Assembly: GCA_034190875.2 (NCBI GenBank)
Contig: CM067350.1
Coordinates: 21,077,855 to 21,141,854 of the forward strand
Origin: Urechis unicinctus
Taxonomy: Eukaryota > Annelida > Polychaeta > Xenopneusta > Urechidae
Length of the DNA stretch: 64,000 nt
Reading direction: 5' to 3'
A program made the position numbers and the translations under genes. Every line of letters begins with the position of its first letter. The stretch's first letter is position 1. Below are positions 27,401-38,464 of this stretch, piece by piece. The notes under the pieces are model-generated. The model did not search any database and was not told the DNA's origin. It saw only the letters and a list, made by a program, of their open reading frames with translations.

Positions 27401-29387
27401 TCACTATTAATGGTCATTCTATTAATATTTATTTTATCAATGGTCACTATTAATGGTCATTCTATTAATATTCATTTTATCAATGTTCACTATTAATGGT
27501 TATTCTATTAATATTCATTTTATCAATGGTTACTATTTATAGACATTGTCAGCTCCTTTTTACATTATGTAATTGTTTGTCTTCCTCTTGCAGTATGATA
27601 CCAGATTTTAAATTATTAGTGTATGGGGGAGGAGTTAAGTATGGAGACGAGGATGACTGGGAGTTTGTCTGGGGGAAATACTGCGAGACAAATGTAGCTA
27701 CGGAGAAATCCACTCTGCTCTCTGCCCTGTCCTCAACTACTGACACTATTCTCTTACAGAGGTGAGATGTGGTTTTATCCTGTGGCTATATGGGTGTACT
27801 GAGTGAGTGTGTCAGGGAGAAAGTGAGTAGATGTGTTGGGGATATGTAATAAGCTGGTTTGTCTGGAAAAACTTATGTTTGGGTGTTCGGAGGACGACAT
27901 AGGTGGTTGTGTTTGTGAGAACGTATAAGTGAGTATGGTGGGTAGAACTTGAAGGTGGGCGTGTCGGGGAGAAGTTTTAAATTTGTTTGTCAGGAATATC
28001 TCTAAAGTGGGTGTGTCAGAGGGGATTGATATGTGTGTGTGTTAAGGTGAACATGTTTAGGTATGTCTATGGAAATACATAAGTGGGTGTGATGGGTAGA
28101 AAGCATAAGTGGGTGTGATGGGTAGAAAGCATAAGTGGGTGTGATGGGTAGAAAGCATAAGTGGGTGTGATGGGGAGAATGCATAAGTGGGTGTTATGGG
28201 GAGAAGGTATAAGTGGGTGTGATGGGAGGATGCACAAGTGGGTGTGTTGGATATAATGCATGAGTGGGTGTGATGGGCAGATTGCATAAGTGGATGTGAT
28301 GGGGAGATTGCAAAAGTGGATGTGAATTGATGTTTGAGAGAGCGTATTAATGATGTGTCTGTGGGAACGTTTGAGTGGGTATGTCGAAGAACGCTCATAA
28401 GTTTGTGTGTCAGGGAGAGCTTGTAAGTGGGCGTGTCAGGTGTGAAATTATAATAGGTGCCGGTAATTGTGTATGTGGCTCAATCTGTGTGGGTCTTTTT
28501 GGATACAGGTTGCTTGAAGAAGCGCTGAATGGCCCCAATATCAGACAAACAGACACTGTATATGTCATCTCATCTGTGGCCAGTACCCCAACCGGCAGAA
28601 TCCTGGCCTGGCGTTTTGTTAAGCAACACTGGGACACTCTCTATTCAAAGTGAGCCAGTATTTCCTTCACTTCAGCTATGAAAGAATATTTGTTGGTTGA
28701 TAATTCGTGGAACATTCTGTGCCTATTGTATGTTTTCTGGACATTCTCCTGCAGATTCCATGGTATGACATCCAAGTTTTCGCGCATGCTAATGGGGACT
28801 ACAGGACACTTCACCACTCAGTATGACTATGATGAGGTGAGTGAAAGTTACTGGTTGTCATGGGGATGGTTGCCATGGTAGATATTGAGTGTGAAGTGGC
28901 ATTCATTTCAACGGTTACTATAGGGCTACCAAGTCTTGTCTACCTCTGTTGTACCTACCACATCACCTGTCTCCCAGGACCGCTATAATAGCAGTACTGT
29001 ACAAGATAGGACAACTTTGACCTCTGGACCTTGAAATTCAATGAATTTTTTTGCATCAGTCATCTCTAGCATTGCAAATTATCTGTTAGTCATATTCTTG
29101 GTCACTGCGATATTGCTTCCCAGACATGACAGACATTTGAATATATTTCCCTGTGTGTTTCTGTCTGTATGCCAATCATTGTTGACAGTGTCAGTAAACT
29201 TACCCTCATTCAACCTGCCTCTCATTCCCTCCAGGTGAAGGACTTCTTGATGTCTAAGATGGGTGGGAGTGACGTGCGGGCGGTGTCACAGAGTCTGGAG
29301 AGGATCGAGATGAACGTGGATTGGATTCAGAGAAACCATGATCCTGCTGTGAACTGGCTCAAACGGCTCTCAATCTCCTCATCTTAA
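19168..29387 (+). CDS. M1 family membrane aminopeptidase (aminopeptidase N-like), 18 exons, about 994 aa
   Basis: This zinc metallopeptidase would remove N-terminal residues from peptides outside the cell as a type II membrane protein. Exons: 19168-19264, 20846-21473, 21774-22059, 22297-22420, 22549-22703, 23739-23852, 24025-24159, 24584-24889, 24987-25075, 25159-25286, 25475-25530, 25738-25885, 26110-26183, 27156-27257, 27594-27761, 28509-28649, 28755-28836 and 29235-29387. Junctions are GT-AG with agreeing phases. The total length is usual for the family. GAMEN (389-393), HELAH (425-429), the third zinc ligand E448 and the catalytic Tyr511 are present. Exons 8 and 10 carry single-base frame breaks, so the gene is either mis-assembled there or damaged. 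I do not assign a vertebrate orthologue: the class is clear, the subfamily is not. Confidence 0.92.
19490..19935 (-). repeat. gtacgac-type interspersed repeat, expanded copy
   Basis: Short modules of the form CTTGTACGACGGGGTATG and TTTTTCGGCC recur about eight times, bordered by a run of at least 15 G followed by CACTTAAGTGT on the left and by GGTCCCGCGGCGCACCCCTA on the right. The reverse complement of the same borders and modules is found at 31326-31545 and 58015-58175. This copy is in the first intron of the aminopeptidase gene and lacks the 274-bp module of the other two. Confidence 0.8.
19950..20690. repeat. 30-bp minisatellite, about 24 copies, in intron 1 of the aminopeptidase
   Basis: The unit is close to GATGATAGCCACCTCCCTTG followed by CCTCTTTCAG, with TAATCACC variants and some truncated units. 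Each unit contains TTTCAG, which looks like a splice acceptor, so the intron holds many decoy acceptor motifs upstream of exon 2. Long frames on both strands follow from the period of 30. Confidence 0.95.
21774..24159 (+). CDS. aminopeptidase exons 3-7: catalytic core
   Basis: Exon 3 opens with [22 protein letters not shown], the family hallmark. Exon 5 carries GAMENWG and ends exactly at HELAHQ. Exon 6 continues [20 protein letters not shown], so the motif HEXXH-(18 residues)-E is complete. Exon 7 ends in SYKK and joins GAS in exon 8, placing the proton-donor tyrosine. One oddity: after GAMENWGLI the usual YRE is replaced by YLLR, removing the conserved Arg-Glu pair. The other catalytic and zinc-binding residues are present, so activity is likely but specificity may differ. 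Confidence 0.92.
23004..23447. mobile_element. 444-bp non-autonomous TIR element in intron 5 of the aminopeptidase
   Basis: The left end AAAGAGTGTATAGCTACACT and the reverse complement of the right end AAAGAGTGTGTAGCTTCCCT match over about 33 bases, continuing AAGAG..CTCACT. The interior is not coding. Flanks GTAAC and GTTAAC are similar but not an exact target duplication. The superfamily is unclear. Confidence 0.65.
24584..25286 (+). CDS. aminopeptidase exons 8-10, carrying frame breaks
   Basis: Exon 8 (24584-24889) starts [17 protein letters not shown] and reads the expected family sequence until one extra base near 24848. There the frame hits TAA, while the next frame continues with [11 protein letters not shown] and joins exon 9 correctly. 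In exon 10 (25159-25286) the family sequence [11 protein letters not shown] lies in a different frame from the segments on both sides. That requires one missing base near 25190 and one extra base near 25210, beside a TTTT run. Entry and exit phases of exon 10 are still correct. Splice sites are intact around all three exons. Assembly indels or real mutations both fit. Confidence 0.75.
25475..29387 (+). CDS. aminopeptidase exons 11-18: C-terminal helical domain
   Basis: These eight exons encode the helical C-terminal domain (ERAP1_C type) that caps the active site. Exon 11 has [18 protein letters not shown], the well-known start of the domain. Later exons show [45 protein letters not shown] and a last exon ending [10 protein letters not shown] followed by TAA. 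Every junction is in phase and no stop interrupts this part, which argues against an old pseudogene. The total length of the domain is normal. Confidence 0.9.
26212..26994. mobile_element. Tigger/pogo-like MITE (783 bp) with a nested MITE
   Basis: The ends CAGTTGAGTATCCC and GGGATACTCAACTA are inverted repeats extending about 25 bases (TTATCCGGAAT inside each). TA flanks both sides (26210-26211 and 26995-26996), as for pogo/Tigger elements. From memory, the terminal sequence closely resembles vertebrate Tigger-type ends. No transposase remains. A 107-bp element at 26603-26709 is inserted in its middle. It lies in intron 13 of the aminopeptidase gene. Confidence 0.82.
26603..26709. mobile_element. 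107-bp MITE (TAGGCAA...TTGCCTA) nested in the Tigger-like element
   Basis: The inverted ends TAGGCAAG and TTTGCCTA border an interior related to 30827-30943 (ACTCGCC, GATGA.CTGATGCC, GATATGAGA.ATC, AGAGGCG). Its position inside another element dates it as the younger insertion. No exact 9-bp target duplication is visible at this copy. Confidence 0.75.
27310..27540. repeat. about 43-bp minisatellite, 5 copies, in an aminopeptidase intron
   Basis: The unit contains CTATTAATGGTCATTCTATT, AATATTCATTTTATCAATGG and TCA. It lies between exons 14 and 15, beginning about 50 bases after the donor at 27258. Confidence 0.92.
28075..28340. repeat. 26-bp minisatellite, about 10 copies, in an aminopeptidase intron
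   Basis: The unit is close to GTGGGTGTGATGGGTAGAAA plus GCATAA. Weaker, diverged copies extend back to about 27790 and forward to about 28450, so nearly the whole intron between exons 15 and 16 derives from this repeat. Confidence 0.92.
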
Positions 29388-30290
29388 GACTTACTTCTGG
29401 GTGTTTTATAACTGTATGTGGCTTGCTTGCTTGAACGGTGTTGTGGATTGACCGGCCGCTTTATTTGTGATGCAGTGTTATGTAAATAGGTCTTGTCATG
29501 TCCTTATTGCGATGTTCAAAAGGTGTTGATAGTAGCATCATGACAATATGGCCTCTGGGTTCTTATCATATTTCATTGTGTCTCCACCATTCAAATGCAC
29601 TCAAACTGGTAGGTATTATAACTATGAATTGGATGGCCTTTGTGCTGAATCTCACTTTGTGTTGATAAATTGCAGTCACATCCATTAGAATGAATACAGG
29701 GGTTGATGCGAGTCATGCCCTTCTTATGCATTAATACCAGCCAAATATTGGTGTTGTGTTATAAATGTTCCTGTTATATGTTGTTCATCAGCGCCCTTAA
29801 CCCTTTCCCGGCCAGGTTGTTAATCAATTTCTCCTGGCTGGGTACAGGATGGAGAGGCTTGGATGGCAGTGTGGGTCAGATTTGGCTGCTGTTTCTTTGT
29901 GCCATGCAATATTGTAACATCTTAAGTTTAAAATGTTTCAATTGTTTTTATGCTATGTTTTCTTTTGCAAAGTGTAATTTACCTAGGCTGAATGTGTTTA
30001 AAAGCTGGTGGTGGCTTGTATCTATTTTTTTAATGCATAATATTGACCTTTACAAAGGTCGAGCAGCATGAAATCACCTGCTGAGATGTGAATTGAGTTA
30101 CCTATGAAGTTGAAATGTTCATGACGTTTTGTGGCTACAATCATGGTTGTATATTTTGTATTATTTCTGGGTGTCACAAATTTGTATATTGATTGAAGAC
30201 TTCTTAAATGTGACAATACGTTTAAATTTATTGTATTGATGTCAAGATGACCATTCCAACATCCTGTCTTGTTATGTTGATAAGGAGCTG
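29388..30290. other. probable 3' UTR and downstream region of the aminopeptidase
   Basis: No other gene is visible. I did not find a clear AATAAA near the stop at 29387, so the 3' end is undefined. The 122-codon frame at 29703-30071 has no recognisable features. Confidence 0.35.
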
Positions 30291-30293
30291 TTT

Positions 30294-30640
30294 AAAGTTG
30301 TTATTGTTTTCTATCCTGTTCCCATCATTGTTATCAATGATTGAAATTATTTAAACATGCATTTTTCAGTCAATTTAAAAAAAAACTTGTATGTGTTCCA
30401 TCTAAAAAAGATTTGATAAAATTGCCCCTGAAACGTTCTGCATGTGACATACTCCCATGTTAAAAGTTGTTATTGTTTTCTATCCTGTTCCCATCATTGT
30501 TATCAATGATTTCAATTATTTAAACATCCATTTTTCGGACAATTTAAAAAAAAAAATTTGATGTGTTCCATCTAAAAACGATTTGATAAAATTGCCCATG
30601 AAACGTTCTGCATGTGACATACTCCCATGCTGAAAGTAGC
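30294..30640. repeat. 169-bp direct tandem duplication
   Basis: AAAGTTGTTATTGTTTTCTA at 30294 recurs at 30463. The copies match closely through GCATGTGACATACTCCCATG. An A-run in the middle (9 and 10 bases) is the main length difference. Confidence 0.92.
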
Positions 30641-30826
30641 CACATCTATAATGCTACAATTTAGGGGCTGTGAACTGAAAGGTTCTGTGGTCTCACGATT
30701 TCAGTCTATACTGGATCTCTACCAGGAGCGTAGACGGCGAGTAGCATGGTGATTCGGAAGTAAATTGTCTAGGTATAGTGGTGCAAGGCCATGGAGAGAC
30801 TTGTAAGTGAGGAGCTGGGTCTTGTA

Positions 30827-30943
30827 TAGGCAGAAAAAACTTCGCCTCTTACAGCGTCCGCGAGAACTTGTTTCGATCGCTCATATCCGCGCTGTAGAAG
30901 GTGGCATTAGATCATCAAAACACCAGGGCGAGTACATTGTCTA
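30827..30943. mobile_element. 117-bp MITE with 9-bp target duplication
   Basis: The element starts TAGGCAG and ends TTGTCTA, and both sides carry the perfect direct repeat GGTCTTGTA (30818-30826 and 30944-30952). Interior blocks CTTCGCCTCTTACAGCG and CACCAGGGCGAGT are shared, in reverse orientation, with 26603-26709 and the partial copies at 17310-17380 and near 17890. Nine-base duplications with long inverted ends are typical of Mutator-like elements, which is my tentative assignment. Confidence 0.8.
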
Positions 30944-31325
30944 GGTCTTGTATTCAATGCGTTGCTCAATCTGTAGCCAATGGGGGTTATGAGAGCTGAT
31001 GACTTGACCGAGTGGCTGGGTGTAGGCGATAAACAGCAGTAGACCCATATGGGAGCCATGAGGGACTCCTCGTCTCGTGGTAACACTGACCAATCAGAGA
31101 CAATGACTCAAAAGTACCCGAGAGACACGGCTTCATATTGGAGCATCCCAAATCAGGGATGCTTGTCCACCTCAAGGGAAGTTGTCAGCCAAGACGCTGG
31201 CGCGAGCATTGAATATCTTTAACATGAAAACAGGGCCTGCAGCGACGATCTCCTTGCGCATCGGCTTCTGCGCAGGCTAGGATTCGCATGTTATGTTAAC
31301 ATAGCGTCAAACATGGAGAGTGATA

Positions 31326-32381
31326 GCACTTACCCTAACACGGATAGGGTGTGCCGCGGGACCTCGAAAACCCTTACCCGTTGTACTCGTTGAGAATGAG
31401 AAAAAGTATACTCCATCGTACAAGGTATTATGCGAATGTCTAACCCGTCGTAAAAGTCGAGATGTCAAAAAACCACCCCCTTCGTGCGGCACATGTATAC
31501 TATATCATTACACTTAAGTGCCCCCCCGGGCTTAGCATTAGACTTCGTCATTCTGCGCATGGGCAATGCATGTGGTCTTGAACTTGTAAACAAACATGTT
31601 GCTGTGTTTCTGACTTTTTACCGCTTCCCAAATTGATCGAACTATAAATAATTACCATGGATGAAATCCCCCGCCGAAAAGGGATAAAATCGTCCGTAAA
31701 ACATCATTGCATTCTATAACTCCATCACTTGTGTATGTTTTGTGCTTGGTAGTTGTCTGAATCGATCTAAAAATATTCGCATTGCGTTGTTTCGAAAAAC
31801 GGTAAGACGTCTACGCAGACGTCTTGTAGGGCTAGCGCAGTGCATGTGGTCTTGAACTTGTAAACAAACATGTTGCTGTGTTTCTGACTTTTTACCGCTT
31901 CCCAAATTGATCGAACTATAAATAATTACCATGGATGAAATCCCCCGCCGAAAAGGGATAAAATCGTCCGTAAAACATCATTGCATTCTATAACTCCATC
32001 ACTTGTGTATGTTTTGTGCTTGGTAGTTGTCTGAATCGATCTAAAAATATTCGCATTGCGTTGTTTCGAAAAACGGTAAGACGTCTACGCAGACGTCTTG
32101 TAGGGCTAGCGCAGTGCATGTGGTCTTGAACTTGTAAACAAACATGTTGCTGTGTTTCTGACTTTTTACCGCTTCCCAAATTGATCAAACTATAAATAAT
32201 TACCATGGATGAAATCCCCCGCCGAAAAGGGATAAAATCGTCCGTAAAACATCATTGCATTCTATAACTCCATCACTTGTGTATGTTTGGTGTTGGTAGT
32301 TGTCTGAATCGATCTAAAAATATTCGCGTTGCGTTGATTCGAGAAACGGTAAGACGTCTACGCAGACGTCTTGTAGGGCTA
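31326..32381 (+). mobile_element. composite repeated element with 11-bp target duplication and a tripled 274-bp module
   Basis: A gtacgac-type module (31326-31545) is followed by three head-to-tail copies of a 274-bp unit. Reference points CATGTGGTCTTGAA lie at 31569, 31843 and 32117. Each unit ends in a perfect hairpin AAGACGTCT-ACGC-AGACGTCTT, then GTAGGGCTA. The whole element is bordered by the exact direct repeat GGAGAGTGATA (31315-31325 and 32382-32392). The copy at 57729-58478 ends identically and has its own 11-bp duplication. No protein is encoded. The class is not recognised: hairpin plus CTA is somewhat Helitron-like, but target duplications argue against that. Confidence 0.85.
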
Positions 32382-32385
32382 GGAG

Positions 32386-33105
32386 AGTGATATCGCGACA
32401 GACACTCCCTACTTTCAAGTGACAGTTTAAATCAGGGGATTTCCTTCAACTGAATGTGATATGTGAAATAGAATCCCTGTTTCGGATTAGCGTATGTTAT
32501 TTTGACTGGAGCTGGTCTCTTGAAGCGCAAACATTCTGCTTTCCTGCATGTGTTTATCGCCTGCAATAAAGATGGGTTTAACCACTGTTGGAAATACCAT
32601 TAAGTCGATTGGTTGGAAAAAAATGAAACCCATACTCCATACTGAAGTTAAGTCATTTGAGTAACTTTAAAACCTCTTTTGTTACAATGGCTTTATAATG
32701 TGCTTTACATCAAAGCGGCATGCCCCAAGAATATGGCTAACTTAGTCATGCAAAATAATTCAAAGGGGAAAATGTACATTTAATGGCGTTACTGATGGTG
32801 ATCTAACTCAAAAAGTATCTGTTTGAAATTCAATCCACGCTGGGTAAGCATTACACTGAAGTTCAAAAGAGACACTCCTACTTCCAAGAATCACTAAAGG
32901 GACCATAACACGAGGCTCGACCCCATCACATACGAGAGCTGACATTAGTCAAACATTTTGAGTTGGTGGTCGAGTAGAATTTTATGTGAACGATTTGCCG
33001 AGGCCCTAGCTAGTACACAACGTGACAGTCACTTGACACGTGACAACTTGGCCCCGTTACTCCCACGTCAGCACAAAGTAGCCTGATGTTTTAAAATATA
33101 AAGAT
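32386..33105. other. no gene seen
   Basis: AT-rich non-coding sequence. GACACTCCCTACTTTCAAG near 32400 and GACACTCCTACTTCCAAG near 32871 form a weak direct repeat about 470 bases apart. Confidence 0.4.
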
Positions 33106-33109
33106 TTAA

Positions 33110-33495
33110 CACAATACGCTGATACGACGCCATGACTTTAACACATCACACTGATACGACGCCATGACATTAACACATCACGCAGATACGACGCCATGAC
33201 TTTAACACTTCACGCTGATACGACGCCATGACTTAAACACACTACGCTGATACGACGCCATGACTTTAACACACAATGCTGATACGACGTCATGACTTTA
33301 ACACATCACGCTGATACGACGCCATGACTTTAACACTTAACCACGCTGATACGACGCCATGACTTTAACACATCACACTGATACGACGCCATGACTAACA
33401 TATCATGCTGATACGACGCCATGACCTTAACACATTACGCTGATATGACGCCATGACTTTAAAACATAACGCTGATACAAAGCCATGACTTTAAC
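33110..33495. repeat. 32-bp minisatellite, about 12 copies
   Basis: The unit is GCTGATACGACGCCATGACT followed by TTAACACATCAC. Copies are highly similar; later copies lose bases at the end of the unit. Confidence 0.95.
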
Positions 33496-34042
33496 ATAGC
33501 CACAAGTTGGAAACATGTTCATATACTTAATCATATGAAGGCAGTATTAATCTTCAGATTTCGAGTATTTATAGTTCTGAATTGACGTTTACTTGGTTAT
33601 TCATTCGTGTATCGGCTAAACACACATAAATGGTTGAAAATGAACCTGTGTTGCTGTCCAGCAGGTGTCCACATTTTATCCCAATAAACCTTTAACCTCT
33701 ATAATTCAATTACCTTAATCAGCCTCTTACCTTATCCAGGTAATGCTCGTTGATAATTTGGTGGTTGTGTTAGTTGGTTGAATAGCCACCTTCATTAACT
33801 AATCAACATTGATGATAGCGCCTGAAAGCGAGAGGACGCGCACGCTGCATTCAACAGGGTAGGCCAAGGACTACGCATATAAAATGGGTGACAGGACTGC
33901 ACATGCTGTCGATGAAATGGTCGTCCTCTGACCCATCTCATGTGTGACGTCACCAGATCACCGCGGTCGAGTTTTGTGGGATCCGATCTAAACGCTCGGC
34001 TGCCATCCTTTCAATCTAACGGTTCTGCTGTCAATCAAAATG

Positions 34043-34045
<3 letters not shown>
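33496..34045. other. no gene seen
   Basis: Non-repetitive sequence between two tandem arrays. No frame longer than 80 codons and no splice-consistent exon. Confidence 0.4.
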
Positions 34046-34048
<3 letters not shown>

Positions 34049-34128
<80 letters not shown>

Positions 34129-34205
34129 ATGTGTGTATATATGCGTGTGAGTGTGTATGTGTGTATTTGTGCGTGTGTGTAATTTTTGTGTGTGTGTGTG
34201 TGTGG
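34049..34205. repeat. (GT)n microsatellite with degenerate tail
   Basis: About 38 pure GT dinucleotides are followed by GTAT/GCGT variants and a second short GT run near 34185-34205. Confidence 0.95.
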
Positions 34206-35089
34206 GTGTATATAGTCAAACAGTCCATAATCATGACACATGGTTGGGTCAAAATAATTGATAATACTTAAACGACGGGTGGTGGTCGATTGTGTATGAC
34301 AAACAGCGGCTTTTTGCTGATTACTTTTCCTATGCTCATAAATTGTCATGTCCGTTCAACTGCTAGCTACTACTTAGAAATATAAAACATACATTTTAGG
34401 TGCTGCAAAGCAAGAGACGGGGTAGGCGACAAACTAAAGCAAATATGCGCCTTCAGCAAACCAAGCAGGGCATGAGTAGCTAATGGAGGTAGTCCTTTAT
34501 GCGTCGTGGTTTCTTTTTATCAAGTGAAGTGGGTATGCTTTCACACACTTGGTATAACGAAACAAACACTTAGTCTATATGATAGATAGGCTTATCGCGT
34601 AGATTTCCATATGCAGCCGGGTGAGTGTGGGAAAGACGTGCCCAATTGAATGAAGATTCATAGTTCAACCAAATTCTTTGTTTTCTATGCCTAGAGCAAT
34701 TTATCTCAAAGTACTAGAAGAACATATGTAAGTTTGCTCGGTCTTCAACAAACATAGAAATGTTGACGCAATGAAGGTGTCTTCTTGTGATTGGCAGGTG
34801 ATCAATATTAGCGTTCGCTGTTTCTTTGTGCCATTGTCTGTCGTGTTTCCAATAACTTTATCGACATTACGTTTCTGCTCTGAACACAAAACGGCTTACT
34901 CATGCTTATTGAAACTCTAACCCGCAACCGTTTCGAATGTGATTGCATCGGTGTACGTAGTCATTCCCGCACAAGCACATATACATACACTAACCTACCC
35001 GTGCACTCACTCGTCCACCCAGTCACTCATTCACTTACTCCATCACTTACTAACTCACTCCTACACTTATCTGTCTTCACTCACACCCC

Positions 35090-35375
35090 CCCCCCCCCCC
35101 TTTATGACATTCCCGATCCCCCCCCGCCTTATGACATTCACTGATCCCCCCCGCCTTATGACATTCACTAATCCCCCCACTTGCCTTATGACATTCACTA
35201 ATCCTAATCCCCCCGCCTTATGACATTCACTAATCCCCCCCGCCTTATGACATTCACTAATCCCCTCCCACCTTATGATCATTCACAGATCCCCTCCCGC
35301 CGTCTTATGACATTCACTGATCTCCTCCCACCTTACGATATTCACAGATCCCCTCCCGCCTTACAACATTCACTC
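35090..35375. repeat. about 27-bp C-rich minisatellite, 9-10 copies
   Basis: The unit is CCTTATGACATTCACTAATC plus a run of 5-7 C. The C runs vary between copies, and an initial poly-C tract of 18 precedes the array. Confidence 0.92.
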
Positions 35376-35455
35376 TCTCCTCAATCCACTAACCAACTTT
35401 CTAGCCAATCAACCTCTGGTGTATTACCTCATTCACTCACCCTTTTGATCAAATT

Positions 35456-36780
35456 GTGACTCACTCACGCACTCACTCGTTTACTCACACTTCACTCACT
35501 CACTCACTCACTCACTCCCCACTAACACGCACAATCTCACTCACTAACACACACAAACTCACTCACTCACTAAAACGCACAAACCCACCGAATCACTCAC
35601 TAACACGCACAAACTCACTCACTCATTCACTAACACGCACAAACTCACTAACTCGCACACACTCATGCATACACTCAATAACTCACACTCACTCACTATC
35701 ACACGCACACATACTCACTTACTCACTCATTCACTCACTAACACGCACACACTTACTAACAACTCACTCATTCACTCACTCTAACACGCACACGCATTCA
35801 CTTACTCACTCACTCACTCACACGCACAAATTCACTTATTCACTCACTAACACTCACAAACTCACTAACTCACTAACACGTACAAACTCACTCACTAACT
35901 CACTAACACGTACAAACTCACTCACTAACTCACTCATTCACTCACTACCACGCACACACTCACTAACTAACACACACACACTCACTCACTCACTCACTAA
36001 CACGCACACTCACTCACTAACTCACTAACACGCACACACTCACACTCACTAACACACACACACACTCATGCATACACACTCACTACCACACACACACAAA
36101 CTCAACTCACTAACACACACACACACTCACTCACTCACTCACTCACTCACTCACTCACTCACTCACTCACTCACTCACTCACTCACTCACTCACTCACCC
36201 ACAACACAAACAGGCACACACTCCCCAACTCACTCATTCACTCACTTACACGCACATAAAATCACTTGCTCACTAACACGCACACACACTAATTCACTCA
36301 TTCACTCACTCTTTAACACGCACAAATTCACTTGCTCACTCACTACCACCACGCACAAACTCACTAACTCATAAACACGTACAAACTCACTCACTCACTA
36401 ACTCGCACACACACTCAATAACACGCACACACTCACTTACACTCACACACACTCACACTCACTCACACTCACTCACTCACTCACTCACTCACTAACACGC
36501 ACGCACACACTCACTCACTAACTCACTCATTCACTCACTACCACGCACAAACCCACTCACTAACACACAATCACTCACTCACTAACACGCACAAACTCAC
36601 TTACTCACTCACTAACACATACACACTCGTTCACATACTAACACGCACAAACTTACTCACTCATTCACTCACTCACTAGCACGCACAAACTTACTCACTC
36701 AGTAACACGCACACACTCACCAACTCACTCATTCAATCACTGCCACGCACAAACTCACTAACTTAGTCACTATTTCTCTA
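35456..36780. repeat. (ACTC)n / ACACGCAC compound repeat, about 1.3 kb
   Basis: ACTC tetranucleotides alternate with ACACGCACAAACTCAC blocks throughout. The purest ACTC stretch is at about 36125-36195. A 190-codon Thr/Ser/His/Leu frame (35456-36028) is a translation of the repeat and not a gene. Confidence 0.95.
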
Positions 36781-38460
36781 ATACGCGGCGTGTCGACAAG
36801 TTCACATTATGGCAATCTCAGCATGAGCAAACGTTGTCGCAACACTGTATCTCATTATTTGATCAAAAGCATTATAAAGTTCTCATTGACTATTGCACAA
36901 GCAAAGAAAACTGTAAGGAGTGTTCTGGGCTGTACAAGCCGGGCACATGGGGCGGCTGTGACTCTATATACAATTAATACGTGACGCGTGAAGGATGTTT
37001 TGTAATAAATAACCGTGCCCGACGTCTGATTTATATCACCGTCCTACCGGCTATGTTATACACAAACATTAATGTCGGGATGCGGGAGGGTGTAATTGTT
37101 GCATCGTGCCGATGACCAACATCACGTCCGAGGTCTGGTTGGTGCTGTCCTCCTTCATACGCTGTAACAGGCCGTGGAGAGATACGGGCGGAAGGTTCGG
37201 ATGCTCTAGCAGCCGGTGTGCTGGTGGGGTGTCCATTGCGGCTGGCTCGCGATTGGGATCCCGCGATTGGGATATGGGAGTCAGCTGTATTTCGGCGACA
37301 AGGGACAGCTGAAGGCGAGGTAGATCGGTTGGTAGCTTAGGTTCGGGTTTGAAAGCACTGCCAAGTGCCTCATGCTGACCCATGGGGCAGGGCTTACCGC
37401 TCACCCAGACATTTAACTATATTTCATGGTTACTTGCACAGACGCTCGGTTCCCGATGCCATGCTTCCGAGCGTCAATTCGCATCCGAGCGCCGAACCGC
37501 TATCTATACATAACAAGAATGTATGAAACCAAGGATTCCTACTGTCTCACCCTTCCCTCATTCACACGCGAAATATATATCTTACATCGACATCATACAT
37601 TGCGCTGCGACGGATTTGCTCTTAAACGCGAAATTCTAACCTGGGGTCTTTGCAGGTGTCTGGTTAGAGGCGAGGTGATGTTGTGTGGGGTTGATGGCGG
37701 GGCTTGGTATTTGCCTGACTCGAGTGAGGTCGGTAAGAGAGGAGCGTGGCGCGGTCATTGGGAAAATATTTGTCATCAAGCTAATATTTGTCAGCATTGA
37801 AAATTTTGCGCGCAACGCTTAGTCATTGTTACATTTTCGCTTTTCCACATATTTCCAGATGTTTCATTAATGTCTGCTTTTTTGCCTCTCTCACGTGAGT
37901 CTGCTGTGACGAATAAATCCTGAAAATTCCATGCTCCAGTGGTGCAGAAACTAAGGTTCTTTGTTCTCTGGAATATATATATATATATCTGCCGTCAGTA
38001 TAAGTACCGTTTATGTTCAAAGTGAATAATGAACAAGGACATTGCTCTAACCTTGTCCACCAACGGACGCGATCTCGTGAGTAATGGCTGGCGATACTTA
38101 TTTAGAGTTCTCTTGCTTGAGTGAGTTGCCCATCCCCCTGCGTCGCTGGGTGAAGACTCAGACCCACCCATTAGCGCTATGTAAACTATTTCCACCTCGC
38201 ATGGTATACCAACGCACAGTTCGTCTGACTTGTGACCTTTCGGCTTTTCTACACCCCAGTGGTTACGGTATAGATTCAAACGAGCGTCTGACTGAGGTTT
38301 TTTCGAAGCCTGGCAGAGAGTTAGGTCTGTTAACAGTTGAATGCCCAACAACTCTTTAATATGTCTGGATAGAAAAAGGGTAACCACAACTTATGGTGAA
38401 GGTACTCAATTCAATGTCATTGTATATCATGTAACGGGAACATATGTATATCGTATGATA
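36781..38460. other. no confident gene; several overlapping chance frames
   Basis: A relatively GC-rich stretch. The minus-strand frame 37069-37404 (111 codons) and the overlapping pair at 37995-38387 (minus) and 38084-38359 (plus) have no recognisable domain. None is flanked by a convincing exon structure. One could belong to an unrecognised exon. Confidence 0.3.
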
Positions 38461-38464
38461 CTAT

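Noticed and set aside
31569..32381. Hammerhead ribozyme in the 274-bp module
   Set aside because: I looked for CTGATGA followed by a stem and CGAAA on both strands. Only partial look-alikes (GGATGAAAT ... CGCCGAAAA) without a pairing stem II were found.
31326..32381. Helitron assignment of the composite element
   Set aside because: The 3' hairpin followed by CTAG fits, but Helitrons insert without target duplications, and both copies have perfect 11-bp ones.
35456..36028. 190-codon Thr/Ser/His-rich frame
   Set aside because: Produced by the ACTC/ACACGCAC compound repeat.
37069..37404. 111-codon minus-strand frame
   Set aside because: Proline-rich, with an overlapping open frame on the other strand in GC-rich sequence; no domain and no splice context.
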